The position numbers and the translations under genes were made by a program. Source: Chrysochromulina tobinii (taxonomy: Eukaryota > Haptophyta > Prymnesiales > Chrysochromulinaceae). From it: a stretch of 24,329 nt of DNA. The DNA is taken from contig JWZX01002661.1 in assembly GCA_001275005.1 (NCBI GenBank), positions 1 through 24,329 of the forward strand, read 5' to 3'. Of the stretch, positions 12,079 through 19,674 are shown piece by piece. Within the stretch, counting starts at the first letter, position 1, and each line of letters starts with the position of its first letter. Under the pieces are notes generated by a model. It had not been told where the DNA came from. It was given only the letters and a program-made list of their open reading frames with translations, and did not search any database.

Positions 12079-15000
12079 CAAGTCGGAGAGGGAAGACCAG
12101 GAGCGAATCGCGGCGATTGCGGCGGCCAAAGCCGCACAGCGTGCCAAGGCGGACGAGGCGGCTGAGCGCGCGGCGCAGCTTGAGGCGAACGCGGCGCGTA
12201 AGAAGGCCTTGGCTAAGGTGGCTTCCGCCTCGAGCATCAAGTCGGCCGAGGCGGAGGCCGAGGCTGCCGCCGAGGAGGCGGCGGCGGCGCGGGAGGCGGC
12301 TGTGGTAGAGCTCGCGGCTGCGGCGGAGCTCACGGCAGTGGCGCACACGGCGGTGCTCAGGCGCACTCACACGAGCATGATCAAGGCCGAGACCGCTGTG
12401 AGCGCGTCGCTTGGTGCGTCCGAGGGCGAGGCGGTGCTCAATGCGGCACGGGACGCGGTGCGAATGGAGGCCGAGGCGGCCGCGGTGGCGATTGAGACGA
12501 AGGCGGAGCGCAAGGCGCGCGAGGCGGCCGATCGCAAGGCGGCGAGGCAGGAGGCCAAGGGCGCCACGCAGGACAAGGCCGCCATCGAGCTACAACAGAA
12601 GCTCGAGGCGGTGCAGAAGGCGAAGGCGGTACGGGAGACGGTGGCGGCGGAGGCGCCCAAGCTGCCGGCGCCCAAGCTGCTGGCGGAGGCTGGCGGCGGC
12701 GGCGGCGGCAAGGGGGGCGGCGGCAATGGGGCCAAGGGGGCTGAGGGCGGCAAGGGGGGATACGCGAGCCTTGATGAGGCTGATGACGCCGGCTATTCGA
12801 GCCCTGATGACGATGATGACGACGATGACGACGACGACGACGCGTCCTTGGATCCGAAGGCGAACAGGGCGCTGGCGGCCAAGTAAGGTGCGGCGAACGA
12901 TGCAAAGGCGAAGGCCAAGGCGGCGGCCGAGAAGGCCAAAGCCGAGGCCGATAAGAAAAAGGGCGGCAAGGGCGCGGAGGACAAAAAGTCGCCCAAAGGG
13001 GGCGCCGTGCTGGGCGCCAAGGGTGGAGAGGCGGATGACAAAGGTGATCTGGAGGACTCGGGGCAAGGCGACGTGGGCAGCGGCATTCGTATGAAGAAGA
13101 CGGTGAGGGCAATGATGAGGGCACTGATGAGGCCACTGATGGACGCTGATGGCCTCTGTGATGGCCTCTGATGGACACTGATGGCCTCTGTGATGGCCTC
13201 TCTGATGGCCTCTGTGATGGCCTCTCTGAAGGCCTCTCTGAGGCCTCTCTGATGGCCACGAATGAGCACTGATGGCCTCTTTGATGGCCTCCGATCGCCT
13301 CTGATGGCCCCCTGTGCCCCCCTCGATGCGACTCAGGTGTACGCGAAGCTGCTGGTCCAAAAGGCGCGAAAGAAGCTTGCGAACGAAGTCCGTGCGTGCT
13401 CCGTGGAGAACGAGGCCTTTGGCAAGACCCAAACCGAAAAGTACTTGGGCGAGACGCACAAGAAGGCGGAGGCCATCGCCGCGGGCAAGGCCGAGATGAA
13501 ATCGGCCATCGAGGGGCTCCGAGTGCATAACCTCGAGCTCGCCAAGGAGCTCAAGATCAATCTGTCGCAGCTGCAGGTGATTGCATGCGTGATTGCATGC
13601 GTGATTGCATGCGTGATTGCATGCGTGATTGCCAAGGAGCTCAAGATCAATCTGTCGCAGCTGCAGGTGAGTGCACACTGCGTGCCCTCTGAGTGCCCTC
13701 TGAGTGCCCTCTCAAAGCCCTCTGAGTGCCCTCTGAGTGCACACTGAGTGCCCTCTGAGTGCCCTCTCAAAGCTCTCTGAGTGCCCTCTGAGTGCACACT
13801 GAGCCCGTGGGTCCCGTCGCGTGGTGGCTTCCACACACAGGCCGAGGCGCGAGATGCAAAGCTGTCTGAGCTCGCCAAGGCGAGATTGCTCGTCGAGCAC
13901 GCGAAGGCCATCCAGTCGCCGCGTACCTTGGAATCGCACCGATCCGTCATTGAGGCGAATCAGAAGAAGGCCAAGCAGGTGCGTGAGCTCTGATGACCTC
14001 TGATGACCTCTGATTGCCTCTCTCATCAGAAGAAGCCCAAGCTGGTGCGCGAGCTCGAGGAGCCCTGCCACTCGCTCGCATGCAAGCGCTCACTACGGCG
14101 CTCCCCTCCTCCTCCTCTTCACAGGTGCGCGAGCTCGAGGAGCTCTGCCACTCGCTCGCATGCAAGCGCTCACTACGGCGCTCCCCTCCTCCTCCTCTTC
14201 ACAGGTGCGCGAGCTCGAGGAGCTCTGCCACTCGCTCGCAGACGCGGCGGAGGCAAGCACCGCCGCGTCCAAGAGACTCCTCGTCGGCAAGATCAAGATT
14301 GGTGCGCCTCTCGCCTCCAATCTCGGCCCAATCTCGCCTGCAATCTCGGCCCAATCTCGCCTGCAATCTCGGCCTAATCTCGCCTCCAATCTCGCCTCGC
14401 AGAGATCGGAGCTCCCGCGCTCGATGCGTCGCGCGCGGTCATCACGGCGGAGAGGTTCGAGATCCGCGACGCCGTGCGCCAGGTGATTGCGCTTGATTGC
14501 GCTGGATGGCCCTGGATGGCCCTTGATGGCGCTCTTGATTGCGCTTGATGGCCCTTGATGGCGCTCTTGATGGCCATTGACCGCGACGCCATTCGGCAGA
14601 TGATGCGCGAGGGTGAGAGCAAGATTGAGCAACATAAGTCCGCCGTGCGCACTGAGCGCCGTAGCAAGCACGAGCTCGTCGACGAGTTCAAAAAGGGCGC
14701 GAAAGGCGCTCGGACTGCCCTCTCGTCGCGCCGTAAGGAGGATGCTGATGGGCTACGATCCAAATCGGGCGACCTGTCGGAGCTGCGCTCACAGTCGATC
14801 ATTGAGACGGTGCGAGGGCCTCTGATGACCACTGATGACCACTGATGATGACCTCTAATGACCACTGATTGCCAGTCCACCATTGAGACGGTGCGAGCGA
14901 ACCGGCTGGCGCGCGACGGCGTGCCGCCGCCACGCATGCAGGCGCTCACCACGGCGCCCCATCCTTCCCCACAGGTGCGAGCGAACCGGCTGGCGCGCGA

Positions 15001-15169
15001 CGGCGTGATCGAGGACCGCTCGGCGCCCTCGCAGACGTTGCCGCCCAAGGAGATCGCGCATGTGCCTCTGCCTCTCCAGTACCGTCCGCCCAGCACAGCG
15101 CGTCGGTCGAATCGGTCGGCCTCGCCCAAAAGCAAGCGCTCCGCGCGCAAGCAGCTCAAGTCGCGCTGA
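5601..15169 (+). CDS. Filamin/ABP280-repeat and coiled-coil cytoskeletal protein, 19 exons
   Basis: Exons: 5601-6127, 6331-6628, 6904-7280, 7437-7671, 8062-8183, 8468-8828, 9047-9242, 9411-9534, 9620-9839, 9910-10115, 10318-10544, 10739-11502, 11594-13102, 13337-13576, 13841-13978, 14205-14301, 14403-14482, 14600-14809, 14975-15169. They sum to 6126 nt, 2042 codons, with every junction in phase. After a poly-Ala/Gly N-terminus, residues about 74-150 form a filamin repeat (DNGDGSYAVSF...GSPF). Four or five more Ig-like repeats follow to about residue 1010, marked by GSPF/GSPM and DNGNGTYTCSW. Then comes an Ala/Glu/Lys coiled coil (about 1100-1640), an Asp run, and a basic coiled-coil tail ending SPKSKRSARKQLKSR. 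Filamin repeats normally crosslink actin or scaffold proteins; no N-terminal actin-binding CH domains are visible, so a ciliary or structural scaffold role is an inference. An in-frame TAA is codon 1650. The start is the first ATG after an in-frame stop at 5547. Confidence 0.8.
6128..6330 (+). repeat. Filamin gene intron 1
   Basis: Donor GTACGT, acceptor CTCCTCAG, phase 2. The 5' end (from 6130, ACGTTGGGCTTCGGGCC) is repeated 102 bp downstream at 6232. Between the copies a 22-bp unit (CTCATTGATTGGCTCTGATG + AC) is repeated three times. Confidence 0.75.
6629..6903 (+). repeat. Filamin gene intron 2 with copy of next exon start
   Basis: Phase 0 (Q/V). The first 30 bases of exon 3 plus the preceding CAG occur exactly at 6802-6834, 99 bp upstream of the true exon start at 6904. 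That copy runs directly into CTCTGATGAC decamers. The 5' half is a CTTGATGGC-type array. The upstream copy is also a perfect candidate acceptor, but it would lead to a stop. Confidence 0.75.
7281..7436 (+). repeat. Filamin gene intron 3: two tandem 78-bp units
   Basis: The intron is exactly two head-to-tail 78-bp units (7281-7358 and 7359-7436) that differ at two positions. Each begins with the first 23 bases of exon 4 (GTGGGTGACGATCGC...) and ends ATTGCGTCCCTCATCAG. Each unit therefore has its own donor and its own acceptor. Confidence 0.85.
7672..8061 (+). repeat. Filamin gene intron 4 with donor array and acceptor duplication
   Basis: The last 42 bases of exon 4, its donor (GAG/GTAGGATC) and following intron sequence form a 71-bp unit starting at 7630, 7701 and 7772, with a partial fourth copy near 7843. 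At the 3' end a 75-bp duplication (7987-8061) repeats the start of exon 5. Four potential donors and two acceptors result. Confidence 0.8.
8184..8467 (+). repeat. Filamin gene intron 5, CCCTTGATGGC array
   Basis: Donor GTACGT, acceptor GTGCCAG, phase 2 (R-Y). About 8195-8425 is an array of more than twenty 9-12 bp units of the form CCCTTGATGGC, with variants ending in ACC or TTG. Confidence 0.75.
8829..9046 (+). repeat. Filamin gene intron 6 built from copies of the exon 7 start
   Basis: About five units of 28-34 bp (CTCACGTGATTGGATCTCCC-type) precede exon 7. They are diverged copies of the first bases of exon 7 (GTGATCGGATCTCCCTTCCT). One copy at 8951 even has CAG/GTGATC, 93 bp upstream of the real acceptor, but reads into a stop. 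Confidence 0.75.
9243..9410 (+). repeat. Filamin gene intron 7, in-frame and stop-free
   Basis: 168 bp, a multiple of three with no stop in the coding frame, so retention would add 56 residues. It holds GTGATTGCATGC units and then, at about 9294-9374, an uninterrupted diverged copy of the exon 7 end joined to the exon 8 start (junction 9322/9323). It ends with the shared 3' module (9374-9410). Confidence 0.7.
9535..9619 (+). other. Filamin gene intron 8
   Basis: 85 bp, phase 2 (W). Donor GTGAGT, acceptor CATCATCAG. The centre has two near-identical copies of a 20-bp ATTGCCCAC..ATCACATG unit. Confidence 0.75.
9840..9909 (+). other. Filamin gene intron 9
   Basis: 70 bp, phase 0 (Q/V), the shortest intron of the gene. 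Made entirely of CCTTGATGGC- and CCTCYGATGACC-type units, ending CTTCGTCAG. Confidence 0.75.
10116..10317 (+). repeat. Filamin gene intron 10 with duplicated donor
   Basis: Phase 2. A 36-base segment spanning the end of exon 10 and its donor (CAGTCCAGGGCTCCCCGATG...GTGAGTGC) recurs 61 bp downstream at 10149. The copy is preceded by CATCAG and followed by GTGAGT, so it is bounded like a cryptic 28-nt exon. Confidence 0.75.
10545..10738 (+). repeat. Filamin gene intron 11, 99-bp duplication
   Basis: Phase 1 (G). The exon 11 end and donor (GATGATATGGAGGATGGTAC) recur 99 bp downstream at 10628. Both copies are followed by CTCTGATGAC decamers. Confidence 0.75.
11503..11593 (+). repeat. Filamin gene intron 12 starting with a diverged copy of exon 13
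   Basis: Phase 0 (E/V). The first 24 intron bases match the first 24 bases of exon 13 at 18 positions. CTCTGATGAC decamers and CTCTCATCAG follow. This looks like an older duplication than intron 3. Confidence 0.7.
12884..12886 (+). other. In-frame TAA inside exon 13 (codon 1650)
   Basis: The frame reads ...ALAAK, TAA, GAANDAKAKAKAAAEKAKA... The downstream 72 codons of the exon keep the same Ala/Lys/Glu composition and splice in frame to six more exons. GTAAGG resembles a donor, but every nearby AG lies at the wrong phase for a short intron. Possibilities: a true truncation (1649 residues), readthrough, or a CAA-to-TAA change or sequencing error. Confidence 0.75.
13103..13336 (+). repeat. Filamin gene intron 13
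   Basis: Phase 0 (T/V), donor GTGAGG, acceptor GCGACTCAG. Mostly GATGGCCTCTGT and CACTGATGG-type units from 13110 to 13310. Confidence 0.7.
13577..13840 (+). repeat. Filamin gene intron 14 with exon-end copy
   Basis: Phase 0 (Q/A). The exon 14 end (GCCAAGGAGCTCAAGATC...CTGCAG) is repeated exactly 90 bp downstream at 13631-13666, separated by four GTGATTGCATGC units. CCTCTGAGTGCC units follow. The first 100 bp are open in frame, so use of the second donor would add 30 residues. Confidence 0.75.
13979..14204 (+). repeat. Filamin gene intron 15: three 80-bp units
   Basis: Units start at 14045, 14125 and 14205 (the last is exon 16). Each begins GTGCGCGAGCTCGAGGAGC, and the two intronic ones carry the shared 3' module ending TTCACAG. 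The first is preceded at 14027 by a copy of the exon 15 end, giving an uninterrupted exon 15-exon 16 junction inside the intron. Confidence 0.8.
14302..14402 (+). repeat. Filamin gene intron 16
   Basis: 101 bp, phase 1. Five to six units of the form AATCTCGCCTGC/AATCTCGGCCC, ending CTCGCAG. It is unusual in lacking TGAT units. The neighbouring acceptors CAGAG and CGGAG would give different joins; the CAG before 14403 keeps frame and gives KIKIEIGAPAL. Confidence 0.6.
14483..14599 (+). repeat. Filamin gene intron 17 ending in a copy of exon 17
   Basis: Phase 0 (Q/M). TTGATGGC-type units fill the intron. Its last 21 bases (ACCGCGACGCCATTCGGCAG) are a diverged copy of the last bases of exon 17. 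Confidence 0.7.
14810..14974 (+). repeat. Filamin gene intron 18 with uninterrupted junction copy
   Basis: Phase 0 (T/V). After ACTGATGACC units, 14876-14923 is a copy of the exon 18 end joined directly to the first 33 bases of exon 19 (junction 14890/14891). The shared 3' module (14934-14974) follows. Confidence 0.8.
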
Positions 15170-15691
15170 GCTGAGCGCCGAGCTGAGCGCCGAGCTGAGC
15201 GGGGTGAGCTGTGAAAGGACGGGCTGTGAAAGGACGGCGCCGAGAGGGAGAGACGAGGCCATGTAACCACCGTATCGAATGCGTGCTGAGGCGTGGCGGC
15301 GGGGGCACACGGCATGTGAACGGCATGTGTGGGTGCTGCTCGTTCCTCGAGTACGTAGAGTCGAGGAGCATAGACGCTGGTCGGAGCTCGGATTTTACCC
15401 CGAGATTTTACCCGGGGCCTGAGATAGTGACGAGACATGACGAAACGAGAGTGAGGGAGAGAGAGCGAGACCGTGTATGCGATTTCGTTTGAGAAGCGAT
15501 TACAAGTACGTGTTCATGCGTGATGCGATGCGATGTGTCTTGTGTGTGCCGCGCCGCAGCCGCCGGTTCTGTTCGTCGTAGTAAACTACAAGCAGCAGGT
15601 CGCCCCTTTTCCCCTAATCAGCTCCCACCCGAAGCTCGGGCGACGGGGTGGGATGATTTGGGATGAGACCAGGAGCGGCACATGCACCCGA
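15170..15691. other. 3' flank of the filamin gene and spacer
   Basis: No coding sequence seen. Just after the stop, GAGCTGAGCGCC is repeated three times (15171-15200), then TGTGAAAGGACGG twice (15210-15237). GATTTTACCC occurs twice near 15391-15412. No clear polyadenylation signal. Confidence 0.5.
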
Positions 15692-15724
15692 CACGGCGCG
15701 CGCGCGCGCGCGTCGTCTATATAG
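15692..15724 (+). promoter_or_regulatory. Alternating CG run next to a TATA-like box
   Basis: A run of alternating C and G (about 15694-15711) is followed by TATATAG at 15718-15724, only 14 bases before the ATG at 15738. At the usual 25-30 base spacing, transcription would begin inside the reading frame, so either the box is not used or the real start is further downstream. Confidence 0.35.
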
Positions 15725-15737
15725 AAAATCGCCTTCG

Positions 15738-17402
15738 ATGGCGGCCGAAGAAGCGAGGCAGGCAGCATCCAAGCATTCTTCTGCCAATTGGCGCGCTCTC
15801 CCGCATCATCCGTATCAGGTGCTGCCGAGCGAAGATCACGTCAGGAAGTGCGCGCTCGTCAACCAGGCTTATGCTGAAGCATTGCAAGCATGCCGCAACG
15901 ATCCGTACCTCTCTGCCAAGCTGCAGGTGGTGCAAGATCCGCGCAGCCCTTTTCACTGGTTCATCCACTTCAGAAACTTGAGCGCGGCTCCTTTCGATTT
16001 GTTCAAGAGTGGCATCTACGGCCACATTCAATTTTGCTCCGTGGGCCGCATGGACAAGACAAAGAACCGGCCCTTCCTCGTGAAGCAGCCCGCAGTTGGC
16101 ATCTTGACGCCAACGGCAATCTTCACCAGCTATAAGCCGGACGGATCGCTCAGCACCGGTGCGAAGGACATCGGCATTCCTGGGGTATGCGGCACGGCCT
16201 ATGCGGACGAGCATATCTATCGCATGGCCATGAATGACGTGTTTAATGACCACCCTCTGCAAACCGGAGTCACCTACACGTGGAACTCCGAGGCCTCGGT
16301 CACCGCTCAGGAAGATGTGCTGGAAGTCGCCAACAGTGGTGGCGAGTACGGCCGCTACCTGTGCCCCATACTCCGTTATCGCAGCTCCATCACCACTTGG
16401 CTGGCGCAGCTCGTCATGCTGCTCGACCTTAACATGAGCCCTGCCGGGCCACTCGTCGGGAGTCGCTTCGACGGCATCAAGGCCTTCAATGGCGGGCCGC
16501 TTGAATACAAAGCCATAACCGACGCGGCCGATGCTAGCGTTCATTGGGCTCAGTCTGCCTACTGCGGACAGCTGCTCGCCTTATTTGAATCTGTGTACGC
16601 GGTGCCGCCACCTCTCAACCGTGCACCGCCGACAGCTCCTTCGCCCGTACGTTGGGCGGCAGCCGAGGCAGCGGCAGCCGAGGCAGCGGCAGCCGAGGCA
16701 GCGGCAGCCGAGGCAGCAGCAGCCGAGGCAGCAGCAGCCGGGGCAGCAGCAGCCGGGGCAGCGGGCGCATCGACGGCGGCCGAAGAGGCTCAGGCAAGGG
16801 CGGCAGTAGCCATACCGATGGTAGTCATCGGCGATGCAGTTGGGGAGGATTCCGAGATTCCCATCGGCGAGCTGGTGCAAGTCAACGATGCGACCGCCAG
16901 TACCGCGGCGGACGCCACGGTCGAGCTGAGCTACCGGTATACGCGTGCGTGTGCTGCGGTCAAGGTGGACCCAGACGCAGCAGCCACTCAACTCGGCGCT
17001 CACGGATCGATTCGCCGAGGATTCACTGGTTGCGCTCCGCGCGCGCTCGCCGTGCTGCCTGTGCTCGAGGCTGAGGGCGTGCTGCAGTCAGTGAGGCAGG
17101 CGCCCTGCCGTCGCGCGAGAGATGCTGTAGCAGTACAGGCGAGCAGTACAGGCCAGCAGCCGGCGGGGCAGCCGAGATCAAGGCGCCAGCGTACTTTGGA
17201 GGCGTCGCCCGCAATTAGCCTTCAGTGCGGGCAGCGAGTCAGCTGCGTCTTCGAGCACGACGGTGCTGCGACTGTGTTTCACGGCGCGGTGACGAGTGTG
17301 AACACCGAATTCCGCAATTGCGAAGTGCTTTTTGACGATGGACGCTCGCACCGCGTGGCGATCGCAAGGCTCACGGCCCTTGAGCCCTTTAGTTACGAGT
17401 GA
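15738..17402 (+). CDS. Unrecognised intronless protein with EAAAA linker and Tudor/SH3-like C-terminus
   Basis: 554 codons from ATG 15738; an upstream in-frame ATG at 15663 is possible. Residues 1-300 form a dense globular domain that I do not recognise (HPYQVLPSEDHVRKCALVNQ, PRSPFHWFIHFRNLSAAPFD, CSVGRMDKTKNRPFLVKQPA). Then come a Pro linker and five exact or near AEAAA units (15-bp repeats, about 16660-16735) turning into AGAAA. The last ~60 residues (GQRVSCVFEHDG...EVLFDDGRSHRVAIARL) look like a small beta-barrel of the Tudor/SH3 kind, which often binds methylated peptides or nucleic acid. No transmembrane segment or signal peptide. Unlike both flanking plus-strand genes it has no introns, which may mean a retrocopy or a gene of different origin. 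Confidence 0.65.
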   Translation: MAAEEARQAASKHSSANWRALPHHPYQVLPSEDHVRKCALVNQAYAEALQACRNDPYLSAKLQVVQDPRSPFHWFIHFRNLSAAPFDLFKSGIYGHIQFCSVGRMDKTKNRPFLVKQPAVGILTPTAIFTSYKPDGSLSTGAKDIGIPGVCGTAYADEHIYRMAMNDVFNDHPLQTGVTYTWNSEASVTAQEDVLEVANSGGEYGRYLCPILRYRSSITTWLAQLVMLLDLNMSPAGPLVGSRFDGIKAFNGGPLEYKAITDAADASVHWAQSAYCGQLLALFESVYAVPPPLNRAPPTAPSPVRWAAAEAAAAEAAAAEAAAAEAAAAEAAAAGAAAAGAAGASTAAEEAQARAAVAIPMVVIGDAVGEDSEIPIGELVQVNDATASTAADATVELSYRYTRACAAVKVDPDAAATQLGAHGSIRRGFTGCAPRALAVLPVLEAEGVLQSVRQAPCRRARDAVAVQASSTGQQPAGQPRSRRQRTLEASPAISLQCGQRVSCVFEHDGAATVFHGAVTSVNTEFRNCEVLFDDGRSHRVAIARLTALEPFSYE

Positions 17403-17611
17403 CCCGTGACCGTCCCGAGAGGGAACAGGGAGGGCGCGGCTCTTCCGTTGGCCTCGGCGGTCGGCGTGTGAGAAAGAACGCCTTGCTGAGCGCCATCCCT
17501 TTGATGCGAGTACTCTTTCGAGCAGGTCACCCTTCGTTTACCACAACACTCCCTCGATTGTAATTCAAAGGTTCAGAATTAACGCCGGTTCCGGAGCTTT
17601 CCCAATTTCCG
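17403..17611. other. Intergenic spacer
   Basis: About 210 bp between two co-oriented genes. It holds the 3' end of the first and the promoter of the second; a less GC-rich stretch lies at 17530-17580. No recognisable motif. Confidence 0.4.
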
Positions 17612-19088
17612 ATGCTCTGGACGGGAACCGGTACGGCGCGTTCCGTCCGCACGGCAATGGCAGCGCCGCTGACATCCATCGCTGGCGATGCACCCGACTC
17701 CTTCGCTGGCGATGCACCCGACGCCTCGTTGGCGGCAGACGCCGAGCTGGAGGCCTCGGTGGCACAGATCTTCGAGTCACTTCGGGTGCTGGACGACCAT
17801 ACGGAGGCGCTCGAGGCCTACGATGCGGCCGCCGAGGATGAGCCCGACTGGCTCCTGCAAGCGACTGCGGCGGTCAAGCACATTTCGGCCGTGCCCGTCA
17901 GCCCGGCGGTGCCGCCAGCGCTCGGCGAGAGGCAGATCACGTGGGACGAGAAGGCGGCGACGGTGCAGTTCGAGATCACGTCTGCGGGCGGTATGCCGAA
18001 CATGGACGTGGGAGCACTCGCGTGGATCGACGCGCAGCTCGTGCCCATCGTCGCGCGCTCGTTCCCACATCTCGCACGCCTCGTCACCTCCCCCGACAAC
18101 GACGCGGACACAGCCGAGGACTACGCGCGCGAGCTGCTCAAGAAGCGAGACGCGCTGCTGCTGCGCAAGCGACAAGTCAGAGAAGAGGTCGTGCAACGGA
18201 GCGCGGTCGGCGCCGTCTCGGCAGAGCTTCGAAAGGAGGAGCATGAGGCGCACGTGCTACGGATCGCCACGGTCAAGCAGGCAAGCGGCCGTCACGAAAG
18301 CGTCACCCGACCTTACCACCTTGGCCCCCGACCCTCAAATTCACATTCACAGCGTCACCCGACCTTCACACCTTGGCCCCCGATCCTCTCAAGTTCACAT
18401 TCACACTTATGACCACCTTTGGCCCCCGGCCCTCGCCCTTATTTGCTGTCTCCGCGCACCTGTGGGGAAAGGGTTGCGTCGTGAGCTCTTGCATGCTGGA
18501 CCCGACCCTCGCGCTCATCCGCTGCCTCCCCGCCCCGGTGGGCCCCGTCGCAGGCGCGCGAGTACGCGGCGCTGCGGGATCAGCTCGATGCGACGATGGA
18601 AGTGGCGCGCGCCACGAGCGAGGCGGCGCGCACCATCTTCGACGAGCATCTGCGCGACGTGCAGGTCATGGGCCTTGAATGCCATTGAATGCCATTGATT
18701 GCCATTGATGACGCTTTATTGCGCTTGATTGCCATTGATTACGATTGATTGCTCTTGATAGCTCTCGAGGACTCTTGATGGCTCTTGATGGCTCTTGATG
18801 GCCATCTGAGTGCTCCCCAGAATGAGCCGTGATTGCACGCGTGATTGCATGCGCAGCTCCTCCTGTCCGAGTTACGTCGGCTGGACGCTGATTGCATGCG
18901 TGATTGCACGCGTGATTGCATGCGCAGCTCCTCCTGTCCGAGTTACGTCGGCTGGACGCTGGGGTGGCGGCCGCTGCCGAGTCGCAGCTATCTGCTTCGC
19001 AGGCGCAGCTGGCGGTGCGAAAGCGGCAGGCGCAGGCACAGGCGAAGCAGCAGCAGGCGAAACCACAAGGCGCCGTCATGGGCGCCAA

Positions 19089-19119
<31 letters not shown>

Positions 19120-19630
19120 AGCTGGGCACGCAAGGTGCGGGTGATCGCCATTGATTGCCATTGATTGCATGCGTGATTGCATGCGTGATTGCATGCGGCG
19201 AGGGCAGCTGGGCACGCCAGGTGCGCTCCTTTTCGTTTGGGGCGGCGCGGGGACGGTACCGCCTAGCATGCAAGTGCTCATCACGGCGCCCTCTCCCCCC
19301 AGGTGCGCTCCTTTTCGTTTGGGCGGCGCGGGGGTAGTCACCCGAAGGGTGAAAGAGGCCTCGCAGTGACGCCCACCGCCGGCATCCACAACACACGTTA
19401 CAGCTGCACCGCGCCCGAGGAGATGCATCCCATCTCGTACGACGCGCTCTCTCCTGAGCACGTGCCAGGCGCCGTGTCGGGCGCGCCTCAGGACAGGCCC
19501 CAGACGATCGATCGCGTCAAGGGGGCCTGGAGCGACATGGCGGCTTCCGTCGGCGAGGGCGTCGAGGATGTCAAGAGTGCTGTGCGGTCTCTCTCCTTTA
19601 GGCTGCGCGGACGGCAAGCGAAACACGGTT

Positions 19631-19674
<44 letters not shown>

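Noticed and set aside
12882-12910. Micro-intron removing the in-frame TAA (GTAAGG donor)
   Set aside because: All nearby AG acceptors lie in codon positions that would shift the frame, and the length would be about 25 nt.
6835-14015. CTCTGATGAC arrays as C/D-box snoRNA genes (TGATGA and CTGA are the box motifs)
   Set aside because: The boxes overlap in a simple decamer repeat; there are no guide-length spacers and no terminal stems.
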